A stretch of 64,000 bases of DNA from Leguminivora glycinivorella. Lineage: Eukaryota > Arthropoda > Insecta > Lepidoptera > Tortricidae. The stretch's first letter is position 1; the number at the start of each line of letters is the position of its first letter. The DNA is taken from positions 1,550,001 through 1,614,000 of the forward strand of contig NC_062991.1 in NCBI RefSeq assembly GCF_023078275.1. The letters run 5' to 3'. This document shows positions 47,456 to 58,347 of this stretch, in pieces. A program made the position numbers and the translations under genes. The notes under the pieces are model-generated. The model ran no database searches. It worked only from the letters and a program-made list of their open reading frames with translations, and was not told where the DNA came from.

Positions 47456-47604
47456 TTAAAAATATGTAGTGTCGCTTGCAGACGTTTCTGCATTATGAAA
47501 AAACAAATTACAGCAGAATTTGAGAGAATATTTTCTATCAACTTAGGGTTATTTCTTATGCATTAGAAAGGGACAACAAGATTCGATCCTCAACCGCTAT
47601 CTGA

Positions 47605-47785
47605 AATGAAATATTTATTTTCCAAGTAGGCATATTACTCGTACAATGCGCATGTGAACGTCAAATAAAGCTAAGCGGGCTCTAACCCTACGCCTCAACT
47701 TCGAGAAGATTTCAGTCCCCCCTCAGTTGGAGGGGGTATCCACTATGGAACCGGCAAGAAACTCGGCGGGCCACTTCTTTTCAAA
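47605..47785 (-). mobile_element. LINE 3' UTR fragment, as in 12.8-13.0 kb
   Basis: ATGAAATATTTATTTTCCAA, CAAATAAAGCTAAGCGGGCT, CCCCTCAGTTGGAGGGGGTA and GGCAAGAAACTCGGCGGGCC match the 3' UTR of the minus-strand LINE at 12801. It ends abruptly at CTTCTTTTCAAA, where another element begins. Confidence 0.8.
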
Positions 47786-48119
47786 TCTACCAGTCTATCA
47801 GTCTTTGGCCCATCGGCGGAAAGTCGCCAGTCTGTCGGTGTTTTACAGGTTGCACTTCGGGGAGTGTGCTCAAGAGCTACACGAGCTTATTCCACCGTCC
47901 CCATTCTACCATCGGACTCTTAGACGCACGGCTGGTCTCCATCCTTACTTGGTAGATATTCCACGAATTCGCACGAAGCGCTTTGCTTCTTCTTTTCTTA
48001 TGCGCACTGCCAAGGAGTGGAATTCCTTGCCGGCGGCTATATTTACGAGCTTATATAACCCGGCAACCTTCAAATCAAGAGTGAACAGGCATCTTCTGGG
48101 CGAGCTCACTCCATCGTAG
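47786..48119 (+). pseudogene. LINE reverse transcriptase C-terminal fragment
   Basis: Reads SLAHRRKVASLSVFYRLHFG, ECAQELHELIPPSPFYHRT, SFLMRTAKEWNSLPAAIF and FKSRVNRHLLGELTPS, then TAG. It is the counterpart of residues from about 190 to the end of the 2-1051 protein, but of a different family. The apparent ATG at 47738 belongs to the unrelated fragment next to it. 5'-truncated, so not functional. Confidence 0.8.
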
Positions 48120-48185
48120 GCCACGTCTTTGCCTTTGGCTAGTCTGTGGCCAAGAGTAAGCCCATTTATAATAATAATAAAAAAA
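48120..48185 (+). mobile_element. LINE 3' UTR with (AAT)n and poly(A) tail
   Basis: GGCCACGTCTTTGCCTTTGG, GAGTAAGCCCATTTATAATA and an (AATA)n A-rich end. A second copy of this end is at 21050-21165 on the minus strand. Confidence 0.75.
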
Positions 48186-49074
48186 ACACTACTATTCTAT
48201 GTAGGTGCTTTCGTAATTTTGCAGAGGCCGCAAGTCACTGTGCCACAAAAGTTTTGTCAAAAAATTAGTATCATTCGGACCTTTTAGCACATCTGCTCCA
48301 ACCCTGCGATTCCTAGAGCTTACCAACAAATCGTCTCATGGCATGAAATTTACACAATTCTTGAGAATAACCTGAAAAATTAGGTATGTAAATAATGGTA
48401 TAATTTTTAAGCCGACTTGTCTATAAGAACATAGCTCTACCTACTGAATTTTCCATGATATACCTATTTTTATTGAATTCCGTTAACTTTAAGGGAAGGT
48501 TCTTTAGATCAATTACAATTAATTTCTCCAAGAAACTAGCGTCTTAGCACTTACGGTTATCGAGTTATTAAAACATAAAGATAATTACTAAATATACGTG
48601 TGTGACAACCTTTAGCAATTCCTAATGTTATTTGTTTTGACATATGCCGTCAATCACTTGTCACTAACTTGAATGTTATTCTTAAGGGTCTCTCACACTA
48701 ATAAATTCATTTATTATGTATGAAAAGGATGAAAATTTTTTTTTTGCGAATTTAACTAAAAGTGATATATATATATACGGGTGGTTCCTGATAATGAACC
48801 TAGCTACGTGTCGAATTTAACGGAAAACAAATAAAAACACGGTTAATAAAGAAAAATCGTTATATTTGAATACAAGGTGTAACAGGCAACATCTGTTTTA
48901 TGGACTCATAGGCTGACGGAAGTGATGGATAAATGTAAAAAAAATAGTAATAAAAAAAAATCATACATATTTGTAAAATTTTACATCGGATTTACTCAAT
49001 GGAAAACTTTTTCTCTTCTAATAAAACCCACCTAATCGAAAATTATAATGGAAATAAAAAAAAATCATTCAAAG
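48186..49074. other. No feature recognised
   Basis: AT-rich intergenic DNA with a short (TA)n run near 48768 and no matched repeat. Confidence 0.45.
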
Positions 49075-49076
49075 TA

Positions 49077-49210
49077 CAGTCGCCATCAGATATATAAGAG
49101 CGCCCGAGGTACTCAAAAATATCTGAACACGCCTCTAACGCCTAGGCAATAGAGGCGTGTTCAGATATTTTTGAGTACCTCGGGCGCTCTTATATATCTG
49201 ATGGCGACTG
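49077..49210. mobile_element. Near-perfect palindromic MITE with TA duplication
   Basis: 134 bp with arms of about 60 bp that match almost fully: CAGTCGCCATCAGATATATA and on, mirrored at the right by TATATATCTGATGGCGACTG. TA lies at 49075-49076 and 49211-49212. Mariner-type by target site. Transcribed, it would give a long RNA hairpin. Confidence 0.9.
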
Positions 49211-49540
49211 TACCAAGAGGATCAGATTATACTGGTCCTCCAAAACTACGGAAGGCGTTGGAAACATACACCAGACACTCCTTATAAGGGGGCTGATGTA
49301 ACACCGCCTTGAAGAAGACCATAAATTTGTATACATATGGAAGTCATGTCATAAAATTAATACTATTGTGTTTAATTCATTCACGGAGGCCTTGACTGGT
49401 TAAAATTATGCAAATACAGGCTTCATTTAAGGTAAGACATGTACGGACTGATTTTTAGTATTACAGTTTTACGAAATTTTATTAAATTTGCTATGTGGGT
49501 ATCTTGGATCGTCCCATTAGTTTATTTTTTTTTAAATAAA

Positions 49541-49715
49541 CTAGCGACCCGCCCCGGCTTCGCACGGGTACTATACCTACATGTAAACCTTCCTCTAAAA
49601 TTACTCTATCTATTAAAAAAAACCGCGTCAAAATCCGTTGAGTAGTTTTAAAGATTTAAGCATACATAGGGACATAGGGACAGAGAAAGCGACTTTGTTT
49701 TATACTATGTAGTGA
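49541..49715 (-). mobile_element. Non-autonomous Helitron
   Basis: On the minus strand it starts TCACTACATAGTATAAAACA and ends CCGGGGCGGGTCGCTAG, between A and T. CGAAGCCGGGGCGGG is the 3' terminal hairpin region. A CAAAATCCGTTGAGTAGTTT block is typical of insect Helitrons. Confidence 0.82.
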
Positions 49716-49719
49716 TAAA

Positions 49720-49914
49720 TAAATATTGGGGAGTGGGGACACCTTACACAGATCAACTTAGCCCCAAACTACACAAAGCTTGTACTGGTGCTAAGCGACG
49801 ATATACGTACTTAGATAAATAAATACATACTGTTAAATGCCCTTACCGGGATTCGAACCCAGAACCACGGCTTAGCAGGCAGGGTCACTACCGACTGAGC
49901 CAGACCGGTCGTCA
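49720..49914 (-). mobile_element. tRNA-derived SINE, other 3' variant
   Basis: The minus-strand head TTGACGACCGGTCTGGCTCA and B-box GGTTCGAATCCC are followed by a 3' part (AAGCTTTGTGTAGTTTGGGG, GATCTGTGTAAGGTGTCC) that differs from the 3108 copy. Confidence 0.82.
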
Positions 49915-50685
49915 AATTGTCAAATTTCTAATAGGTTCCATTCTGTTTTTTTTGGCGCTGGTGGCTACAAAAGGACGCCACTCAGCATATGCTCTGCTAT
50001 AAGTACCACAGCGCTGGTCTTCCGTCGCGCCCAGGGCTGAGGGGCAGCTTATATGAACGATTACCTAAGATGACAAGCATATAACATTGCTCAAGAAAAC
50101 AGATATATACGGAGACAGTTGAAAATAATTTTCAGAACGAAAAACATAGAGAAAGTTACTATCGGGACAGTCATGACTCTTCACCTATCTTCTATGGGAA
50201 GGTCTCTCTCATCGACTCATTCACTCACTCAGACTCTGTAGCTATTTTATTGTGACATGATACTGCCATCGAATTCTGCTAGTAGTCTCCTAAAGTACCT
50301 GTTGAATGATATGTTCCTACATACCTACCTACAGTTAGCGATAAAATCTTGAAACAATTTTTTTTTTTTTTAACTTTCTTACTATAATACCTACATTGGT
50401 ATGTTGAACAAAGTTTGAGTATGCATGATTGAAGAAAAAAAAATTATTACAACAATATAATATAGTATTAGTATATAGTATTAGTATTCAACCTGAGTTT
50501 AGTAAATTTATGTTTGATGTCACGATTATATTTGTCTCTGTTAGCTATTATTTCTCCTGCGCCAACATATATATCTCTGTTTAACCCAATGGTTGACTGG
50601 TAGAGAATGCCTTTTGGCATTAAGTCCGCCATTTGTACATGTTTCTTTAGTTGTGCAATAAAGTTTAAATAAATAAATAAATAAA
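49915..50685. other. No feature recognised
   Basis: Intergenic; bases 49950-50045 are GC-richer without a recognised motif. The end (50660-50690) is an (AAAT)n run. Confidence 0.4.
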
Positions 50686-50958
50686 TAATAGGCTAATTTC
50701 CCACTAGTCAAATCAGCTCTTCTTTTTATTAACTGTCAAAACGATTTGCTAATATGGAATTACTATGAAATACTGAGGAGTGACGACGTCAGTGTCAATT
50801 CATTTACTTTATATCTTTCTTTTTGACTTATTAATTAGAAATTATGTTTAAAAATAACTATTTACTGTCCATATTTTTCTTCTAATTATGTGGTGCTTTA
50901 TTTCGTGCACTACAAAAAATATTTTTTTTTAGTAAGTATAGGAAATTAGCCTATTATC
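50686..50958. mobile_element. MITE with AATAGGCTAATTTCC ends
   Basis: AATAATAGGCTAATTTCCCA at the left and AGGAAATTAGCCTATTAT at the right; about 270 bp, AT-rich, non-coding. Confidence 0.65.
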
Positions 50959-51329
50959 TTCTGTTTTTCTGATTAAACTTCAAACTGTTTACCAAAACAC
51001 GACAAGTAAAATACTAAATATCAAAAGATACGTAAATTCCAAGAAACAAAGTTATGCAAAATATGCACAGAAATAAATCAGACAAGACACAAACACAATC
51101 CAACTGGAAGCAATTAAACGAGTGTTTAGATAGCGGCCGGCGGTTCTACGAATCACTTCGCCGCTTGTTCTGATTCTGATACTTTTGTTCGTTACAGTAC
51201 AGTCGATATCAGAAATGGGTGAAAAGTTCACAGTTTTTTTCTTCATCAATCATGAGCCCTTTCCATCCTAACCTGACTGAAAGTGTCCCGAAATTTTCAT
51301 ACAATTTTTTTCCTCTGAGTTCTGGCCAT
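50959..51329. other. No feature recognised
   Basis: Intergenic. A short GC-rich patch (GCGGCCGGCGG) sits near 51132. No coding signal. Confidence 0.4.
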
Positions 51330-51632
51330 ACGTCGTCCTCACCTTTGTGTTATCCCGGCATTTGCCACGGCTTGTGGGAGCCTGGGGTCCGCTTTGACAA
51401 CTAAACCCAAGATTTGGCGTAGGCACTAGTTTTACGAAAGCGACTGCCATCTGACCTTCCAATCCGAAGGGTAACTATTAGGCCTTATTGGAATTAGTCC
51501 GGTTTCCTCACGATATGTTCCTTCACCGAAAAGCGACTGGCAAATATCAAATGACATTTCGCACAGTATAAGTTTCGAAAAACTCATTGATTTGACCGGG
51601 GTTCGAACCCGTGACCTCCGGATCAAATTGAC
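51330..51632 (-). mobile_element. tRNA-derived SINE with complete head
   Basis: On the minus strand: CCGGAGGTCACGGGTTCGAA (B-box), GAGTTTTTCGAAACTTATAC, ATTTGCCAGTCGCTTTTCGG, GAGGAAACCGGACTAATTCC, AAAGCGGACCCCAGGCTCCC. It is the fullest copy of the family also seen at 11593 and 61795. Confidence 0.78.
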
Positions 51633-52082
51633 AAATAATAACTGAGTGGAAAGAAATAAGACATTTTATACAATGTATGTAATGTCAGACATTATTTTTT
51701 TCCTGTGAGTTTTGAACTTTTGAAAAAAAGTAAAACAGAAAACGAAATAAAAATCTGCCTAAATATCGGAATGCCCTGTGCACAAAATATCAGAAAATGA
51801 TTCTTGTAGTGTGTAGAGGTCAAGTATTTTGAGTCCTTTCAGGCGCTCACTGTACATACTACTTCAACCATTAGATTAGTAATAAGCTACTAACGTAACA
51901 GATCATTCACACTTTTACACCACGTCGATGGCAAACAGGTATACGGCCCGCCTGATGGATAGCGGTCACCGTAACCTATGGCAACTCAAGGCTCACTTGC
52001 CCGCAAAACGACAAATTCCTAAGCTTTTTATTTAACTAATACTAATAATAAGAGTAATAAGTTACGCAAAACTCAGAAGAAT
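51633..52082. other. Intergenic with one LINE-like 3' scrap
   Basis: Bases 51925-52010 (CAGGTATACGGCCCGCCTGA and GCGGTCACCGTAACCTATGG) resemble a 3' UTR word pair common in moth LINEs, and recur at 60765-60830. Otherwise nothing is recognised. Confidence 0.4.
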
Positions 52083-52084
52083 AG

Positions 52085-52240
52085 TAGGTACGTGCCACGC
52101 GACTACACAGCCTATGTCACTCTCCATCCCTTCAACTAACTCCACTTAAAAAATCACGTCAATTCTTCTCTCTGTTTTGCCGTGAAAAGCGGACAAACAA
52201 ACAGACACACGCACTTTCTCATTTATAATATTAGTATGGA
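52085..52240 (-). mobile_element. Non-autonomous Helitron, minus strand
   Basis: TCCATACTAATATTATAAAT at the minus-strand start, then CGGCAAAACAGAGAGAAGAA and GTGACATAGGCTGTGTAG. The 3' hairpin is diverged. Same family as 18421. Confidence 0.75.
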
Positions 52241-52727
52241 TTAAAATTGAGACCTATTCCATTAATTATTTTCCAATAAAGTCTATCCAAAAGCGAATTG
52301 AAGTAACTGTCTTACAAATCATCTCATCAATATTATCATTTTGTGTCAAGAATAATGAATAGACTCATTTGTTAAAGCCCTTTTGACATTTGACTCCTAA
52401 TCTCAAACCTGTCAAAAGTTCACCGTTAGCCATGTTTTTGTTTTTATCTTTAAAATAAACAAAAAGCTCTGAAACAACCGACCAAATTAAAAAGAACCAA
52501 CATCATATTAACTTTCATAGATAATTACTACTTTCTTCTCCTGCGCTATAAATGCAACCGTCAAAGTTAGAAAGATGTAAGAATGTATGGAGTTGGTAGG
52601 GAGTTAGGACGTTTTTGTTCTGAAGGTGCGAAGCGTCCTGAGCGTCCCATAACTCAGCGAGGCTGCAGGCGAGTGGGAGGTGTAAAGAGTAAAGTAATAC
52701 ACAGATGGGGCATATGTATGACATCAT

Positions 52728-53185
52728 TTTTGACGACCGGTCTGACTCAGTCGGTAGTGACTCTGCCTGCTGAGCCGCGGTCCTGGGTTCGAATCCCGGT
52801 AAGGGCATTTATTTGTGTGATTCGCACAGATATTTGTTCCTCAGTCATGGATGTTTTCTATGTATTATATACGTATGTATTTATTTATTTAAATAAATAA
52901 ATAATAAATAAATAAATAAATATTATAGGACATTCTTACACAGATTGACTGAGGCCCACGGTAAGCTCAAGAAGGCTTGTGTTGTGGGTACTCAGACAAC
53001 GATATATATAATATATAAATACTTATATACATAGAAAACATCCATGACTCAGGAACAAATATCTGTGCTCATCACACAAATAAATAAATTTAAGTATGTA
53101 TGTCGTCGCTTAGCACCCATAGTACAAGCTTTGCTTAGTTTGGGGCTAAGTTGATCTGTGTAAAGTGTCCCCAATATTAAAACAA
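52728..53185 (+). mobile_element. SINE with a second SINE inserted in reverse
   Basis: The plus-strand head GACGACCGGTCTGACTCAGT and B-box GGTTCGAATCCC are followed at about 52893-53092 by the 3' body of another SINE on the minus strand (TTACACAGATTGACTGAGGC to TCATCACACAAATAAATAAA). The host SINE then resumes (CGTCGCTTAGCACCCATAGT, GTGTAAAGTGTCCCC). AAATAAAT runs at both joins mark the target. Confidence 0.8.
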
Positions 53186-53487
53186 AAAAATTAGGCATTG
53201 CATTCAGGAAGTTGAAAGACCAAAAATTCTATTCATATTTTGATCCGTGGTCCAATAAATAGAGTATAGATTAATTCAGGAAGCCGATTGTCATCGGTTC
53301 GAATTCCAGAACGTATTTACTAAATAGTAAGCTAGTAATTAGTTCTGTAGATGTAAGATATATTCTAATTTTTTTTTGTCATGATATTTTTATGCAATAA
53401 AGTTTTTATCTATCTATCTATCTAGGTTATATGCAATCAAATTTATGTAAGTATGTGCCCACAATAGCCACAATAAATGAGCCTTAG
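53186..53487. other. No feature recognised
   Basis: AT-rich spacer with a (TCTA)n run at 53410-53426. Confidence 0.45.
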
Positions 53488-53612
53488 ACCGTTTTCACAT
53501 TATCCGATCCGATATCGGATGTCGGAAGGATTTCAACAGAAAAAATCCAAGATGGCGCCTGTAATGTATGGGATATGATATCGGATCGGATAATCCGATA
53601 TCGGATCGGATA
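53488..53612. mobile_element. MITE with TTTTCACATTATCCGATC ends, copy 3
   Basis: CCGTTTTCACATTATCCGAT at the left. The right end is irregular, with GATATCGGATCGGATAAT twice. The middle AAATCCAAGATGGCGCCTGT is as in the 45473 copy. Confidence 0.75.
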
Positions 53613-54047
53613 AAATCTTTCGTTACTTAATTTTTGCGTTCCGTATAGTTTCCTCTACCAGAGTGAAGCTGATTGAATATCTGAGCATTTCTTTTTTTTG
53701 CCAATATTTTTTTTTATTGTTTTAGTTTTATTATTGTACTTTAGAGATAATCGACCGTTTCTACAAATCTTTTTGTTACACAACATCTAATTTTCGTATG
53801 CGTTTTTTAACGTAAAAGGCTAGTAATTCTGAGTAGAAAAAGCATTTTTTTTTTTCAAAAATATCACGCTTCATAAAAGTATCAAAAAGAAGAAGCTCAT
53901 TGAATATCTGCGGTCGTTTCTGACGTAAATTGTGAGTTGCGGTTTTCTTCAACAGTGTAAGTCAAAAAGCAGCTTAGTTTCAGTTATAATAGCAGCTGTT
54001 GGCGTCATTTTTCTAAATACACTTGTAGGCATAACCTGACCACAAAA
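53613..54047. other. T-rich spacer, partly shared with 45.75-46.09 kb
   Basis: CTGAGCATTTCTTTTTTTTG and TTTTTTCAAAAATATCACGC recur from the earlier region. No coding signal. Confidence 0.4.
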
Positions 54048-54260
54048 TTAAAATTTTGAAAAAACCCCCGACCGCGACATAGTGGACTGATTTTCATGAA
54101 ACATAGCTAAGAACATTCCCGACTAATTCAGCTTTCAAACAAAAAAAACGAAATCTAAATCGGATCACCCGTTCGGGAGCTACGATGCCACAGACAGACA
54201 CACACACAAACAGACACGTCAAACTTATAATACCCCGTCGTTTTTGCGTCGGGGGTTAAA
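54048..54260 (-). repeat. CCCCGACG repeat, minus-strand copy
   Basis: AAACCCCCGACCGCGACATA, TTTTCATGAAACATAGCTAA, GGAGCTACGATGCCACAGAC and ACCCCGTCGTTTTTGCGTCG are the inverse of 6082-6340, with both ends present. Confidence 0.75.
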
Positions 54261-54340
54261 AAAAATCCAACTCTGTCTGTTATTTGTTCACGCTTGAATG
54301 GCTGAATCAATTAATAACTAAAATAATGTCTAATTAGGTG

Positions 54341-54402
54341 CCGAAGACCGGGCGAAGTGGAGAAGACTGTACAGGAAAGCGGACCCTGGCGCTAGGCCGT
54401 AA
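54341..54402 (+). pseudogene. RTE-like LINE protein scrap
   Basis: AEDRAKWRRLYRKADPGARP followed by a stop. This is the DRAKWR...RKADP C-terminus common to RTE-type LINEs in insects. Only about 20 residues remain. Confidence 0.5.
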
Positions 54403-54548
54403 AAAAGCGCTAGGTTGAAGAAGAATGTCTTAATAGGAAAGACCAAAACAAAACTTAGATATCAATCCCGCGCATACAATAATAAATTCATTTTGCGTGG
54501 CGTTCCTCTAAAAACCTCAAAGCAGATCGAAAATGGGTCTTTTTCTTT

Positions 54549-54849
54549 CAAAGTTGTCCACCCCACTTTTTTTTGGATTTGCAAATTTTTATGTGGTTTC
54601 CACTCAAAATCGCGAGCTCTTTCAATCCTAATAGGAGAAAAAAAGTGTCCCAAGGTTTTTTTCCCATTCCGTGACCATTTTTTCATACATTTTGTATGGC
54701 GGTAACGGAATGGAAGGTTTGAAAAATGTATGAAAATCTTGGGACATTTTTTTCTCCTATTAGGATCGAAAGACCTCGCGATTCTGAGTATGAATCGTGT
54801 AAAATATACTTATGTTACAAAAAAAGTGGGGTGGACATAGACAACTTTG
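54549..54849. mobile_element. Foldback MITE with CAAAGTTGTCCACCCCAC ends
   Basis: The left end CAAAGTTGTCCACCCCACTT is mirrored by AAGTGGGGTGGAC...ACAACTTTG at the right. The inner CCTAATAGGAGAAAAAAAGT pairs with TTTTTTTCTCCTATTAGG. About 300 bp, non-coding. Confidence 0.75.
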
Positions 54850-55054
54850 AAAAAAATTGCCCAAATATACCGCATCCTTTGTGTCAATCGAATAGACTGT
54901 CTGTATTATCCTACTCTTTGCCAAGACAGAGAGGTGCATGCGCGACCAAAATAGATCGTCTCCGGCGCACGCCGCTCGCGCAAGGATCCATGGAGCGTTC
55001 CTAATTCAAAAATCGAACTTTCAAACTGAAATGGAACGTTTTGTAAAATAAAAC

Positions 55055-55112
55055 ATGGAAAATATGAAGTTGTGTGTAGTTAGTGCGATTGTGTTGTGTG
55101 GTTTCGTTCAAG
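55055..55112 (+). CDS. Candidate first exon of a secreted or membrane protein
   Basis: The ATG at 55055 (or 55064) opens a frame with a textbook signal peptide: a lysine, then the hydrophobic run LCVVSAIVLCGFV and QG. It is cut after the first base of codon 20 by a strong donor, CAAG/GTATGT. Phase-1 junctions just after the signal peptide are very common in secreted proteins. The 5' flank (54890-55010) is richer in CpG than its surroundings. No downstream exon is visible to 64,000, so the gene cannot be named. If real, the first intron exceeds 8.8 kb. Confidence 0.5.
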
Positions 55113-55911
55113 GTATGTATTATTGTTTATTTTATGATAATGCTGATAATTCTTGCGTAAATAGTGCATGTTGCACTGATTATGATTGTTGGTGTTGGTG
55201 CAATTATTTTGCTTAGTTCAGAACATGTGTTACTTGAGTTAATTAATAAAAAGTGTGATGATATACATATGATTAGGTATATTTGAGTGGCAAAGCAATT
55301 ACCAAAGTACTTCATACTTGTAATTTTGAAAGAATGAGTATTTTGTACCATTATATATTCTGTGAGTCTACTTAAAGTTCAATTAGGTACGATAATTATT
55401 GTAATGTCATTTAGTTTAAATATTTCATGATGGATGTTATGAGAATGAGCTTTTGAAAAATTAAAAAGCTTATAAGAAGACCGAAAAAAATCCTAAAAAG
55501 TTAAAATCTGAAAATATACCTACTTAATTACAACCAATAATAACGTGAAGATTCATGAACATCAAAATATATAAATACAATAAGCAATAAATCAGCAATT
55601 CCCGTCAACTTTGTACAATGCCACGTCAGCAAATTTTAATTGATCCTATTTTGTTACCAACATTTAGTAATATAATTCGACTTTCGTAAGATATATACAG
55701 GATAATTGTTATAATTAAGAAAATATAGATACTAGAGAACCTTAATGACGAAATAAAACTTAATAAAATCTCAATTAATCAACAAAATCTTGGTAACAAA
55801 ATAGGAATTAATAAAAACAAATTTAACTTTTCCCTTAATTTGGCGGGAATTGCTGAAAATGAAATGCATGAATAGGTCTTGAAAAGCACGGTTCTACCTA
55901 CACATACATAG
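55113..55911. other. No feature recognised (putative intron)
   Basis: AT-rich sequence with no repeats matched elsewhere; consistent with an intron following the 55055 exon. Confidence 0.4.
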
Positions 55912-56722
55912 AGGAAGGTTGCGATCATTGGACCAGCGCTTTCAGTGGACCACTTAAATATTTCTAAATCTAATCGTGCTAGATGGAATCCAGTAAGGTA
56001 CAAGGAGACCTTAGGTCTCACTTTGGGCCATCCCGTAACCTCAGTCGCAGTGTGTTTCGAGCGCTGTGAAAGTTAAATTACGCGAAGGAATAAAATCACG
56101 AAAGTATAAATACCTTGACAATTGAATTTCTGTGTTGACGTATAATGCTTAAATATTTATTAATGAGCAATTTTAAAACAACAGTTTCCAGGCATTTGTT
56201 TTCTCTATTTTTTCATATTTTTATTTGTGATGTGATTAGTTGCTATGAATGGACCACCTGTGGGTTCTATCATCGGACCGGTCCAATCATGGCAACTTTT
56301 TTTTTAGAATTATTCACCAATGTGCAAATAGACAATATGTAAGAAAAAACTAGTACATATGAAAAGAATATATATTTTTTTTTATTATAAAATTTCTATA
56401 AAAAATATTTTATTCAAAAAATATTTTTTGTCGATTTCCATAAGCTTCCTTGATTGGACCATTGGTCTAAATTTCCTAAGTCCATTGGTGGCGACTTTGT
56501 GGTCCATTGAAGGCGACTCTGGTCCAAAGAAGGCAACAGTTTATGAAAACCTTTTCACGAATTTTCTCTAAATTTATTATATATTTTTTATTGTGAATAA
56601 GGTAATTCATAAATTGATGTCAAGAATTAAAACTTCTCAAAGTAGTTTTATTTTTTGACATAAAACCTATGAATTATAGAGCAGCGAAGTTAAGTGGTCC
56701 AATGATAGCAACCTTCCCCTAC
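55912..56722. mobile_element. Foldback element with GGTCCA / GGCAAC motif array
   Basis: The ends GGAAGGTTGCGATCATTGGA and the inverse CCAATGATAGCAACCTTCC are about 800 bases apart. Inner copies of TGGACCA/TGGTCCA joined to ATGGCAAC or AAGGCGAC occur near 56250, 56275, 56455, 56500 and 56525. No coding. The motif layout resembles the elements at 4208 and 23265. Confidence 0.65.
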
Positions 56723-56940
56723 ATACGATGAAAAATATGAAACTATGACATGTCTTTTTTAAATAAAATTGGAGTTTCGGGTAAAAGCGCAGAATACGTG
56801 TCTCTTATTTTTTCATGTTCTCTGACATATCACGAAATCAGTAATTAATTATCAATATGATTGAACAAATCTCCCTCAACAAATTAGAGGGTTTTTGTCA
56901 CTTTTCGGAAATTCGAATGACAACTTCTCCCAACTTCTGC

Positions 56941-57188
56941 CTGTGTGGTGACGTGGTTAAGAATTTCACCACTCCCATTCTTCCCGTGGGTGTCGTAGAA
57001 GGCGACTATGGGATATGGGTTAAATTGTGGCGTAGGCGAGAGGCTAGCAACCTGTCACTGCAATGTCACAGTTTCGTTTTCTTTCAACCCCTTATTTGCC
57101 AAGAGTGTCACTGAAGCTTTAGTAGTTTCATGTGTTCTGCCTACCCCTTTATGGGATACAGGCGTGATTGTATGTATGTATGTATGTA
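56941..57188 (+). mobile_element. Short retroposon with (TGTA)n tail, copy 4
   Basis: CTGTGTGGTGACGTGGTTAA, GGCGTAGGCGAGAGGCTAGC and GCGTGATTGTATGTATGTAT; complete block order as at 21521. Confidence 0.8.
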
Positions 57189-58347
57189 ACTTCTCCCAAC
57201 AGGATGAGATTGGGCCGCTATAAAAAATACGTGTCTGTTGTTTCTGACTACTCTATAATATATATAAAAATCAATCAAATCTGAAGGCGACAGGGTACCT
57301 TGTGAGTGTGACTTTCTAGCAGACATGTGTTAACTAAAATGACCATGGCAACTTCAATATATACAGCATAGACCAGCATATTAATAAATACGGCTAATAG
57401 CCGTTCAGTATGAGCTACACGTTCAGTACGTCATTCACCCTCAGAGGAAAATTATACCCTGTAATACCATCCACTCATAAGGTAATTAAGAATATTAGGA
57501 CATAATTAACTAAAATTCAACCATGACCTTGAGGCTCCGACCTACTTAGCTGTCATTAAGTAATTAACATTTTTTAAACAAAGTTCAAACACCCGTCACT
57601 GAAAACTTTACCATATGATAAAGCAGGAAGGTTGAAATTCCAAAATCAGCGGGGATTAAGTGGAGGCATAAAGCCAGGACATTGTAAGAAAATCGTTATT
57701 CTATGTAACGGAGTAAAATATAAGTTACCTACCGATTATTTGCAATTTCTTTCATAATAAATACCCATGTATACGTCACACTGACGTACTAGTCATACGT
57801 TTATATCTATTATTCCTGGAATGTTTTTTATGTAGTATGTATCTGAATGAAAAGCAAACACTTTAACCCGTTTATATTTAGGTCTCACTAAGTAAATTTT
57901 GCTATAGGACCAAGACTGAAATCACAAAAAAAGTATTTTTTTTTATTGGTAAAAAACAACTTAAATCTATCTTTACAGGTTTTCCTAATGCGATAGATAA
58001 GCGAACCAAACAATAAAACAGTTATTGCCAGTATATAAAAAAAGAAACTAAACTAAAATTAACATAGTGGCCTTTGTGAGATCATTCAGGGAGCATGTAA
58101 AAATGTCTATCTCGAGAGCAACATTATTGATAGCGCGAATCGCCCTCGTTAGCGGGGCTTCCATGAGTAGCTTTGTATGAGCTGCGGGTACGGATATTGA
58201 AGCTTATATAGAAAAACTCAAATTGACACGACCAAAATGTGAGAAAGAGATTTTGTTTTGGGCTTTTGGTGATAGTCCCATGAAACTCGCTTAGTCTGAG
58301 ATAAACGTTAACGGCTTCTCGTTGAGATACAAACAGTCAATCAATTG
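57189..58347. other. No feature recognised
   Basis: About 1.15 kb of AT-rich intergenic or intronic sequence without coding signal or matched repeats. Confidence 0.4.

Noticed and set aside
47727..48119. 130-codon frame as a complete gene
   Set aside because: Its first part is antisense to a LINE 3' UTR fragment; only the portion from about 47786 is a reverse transcriptase tail.
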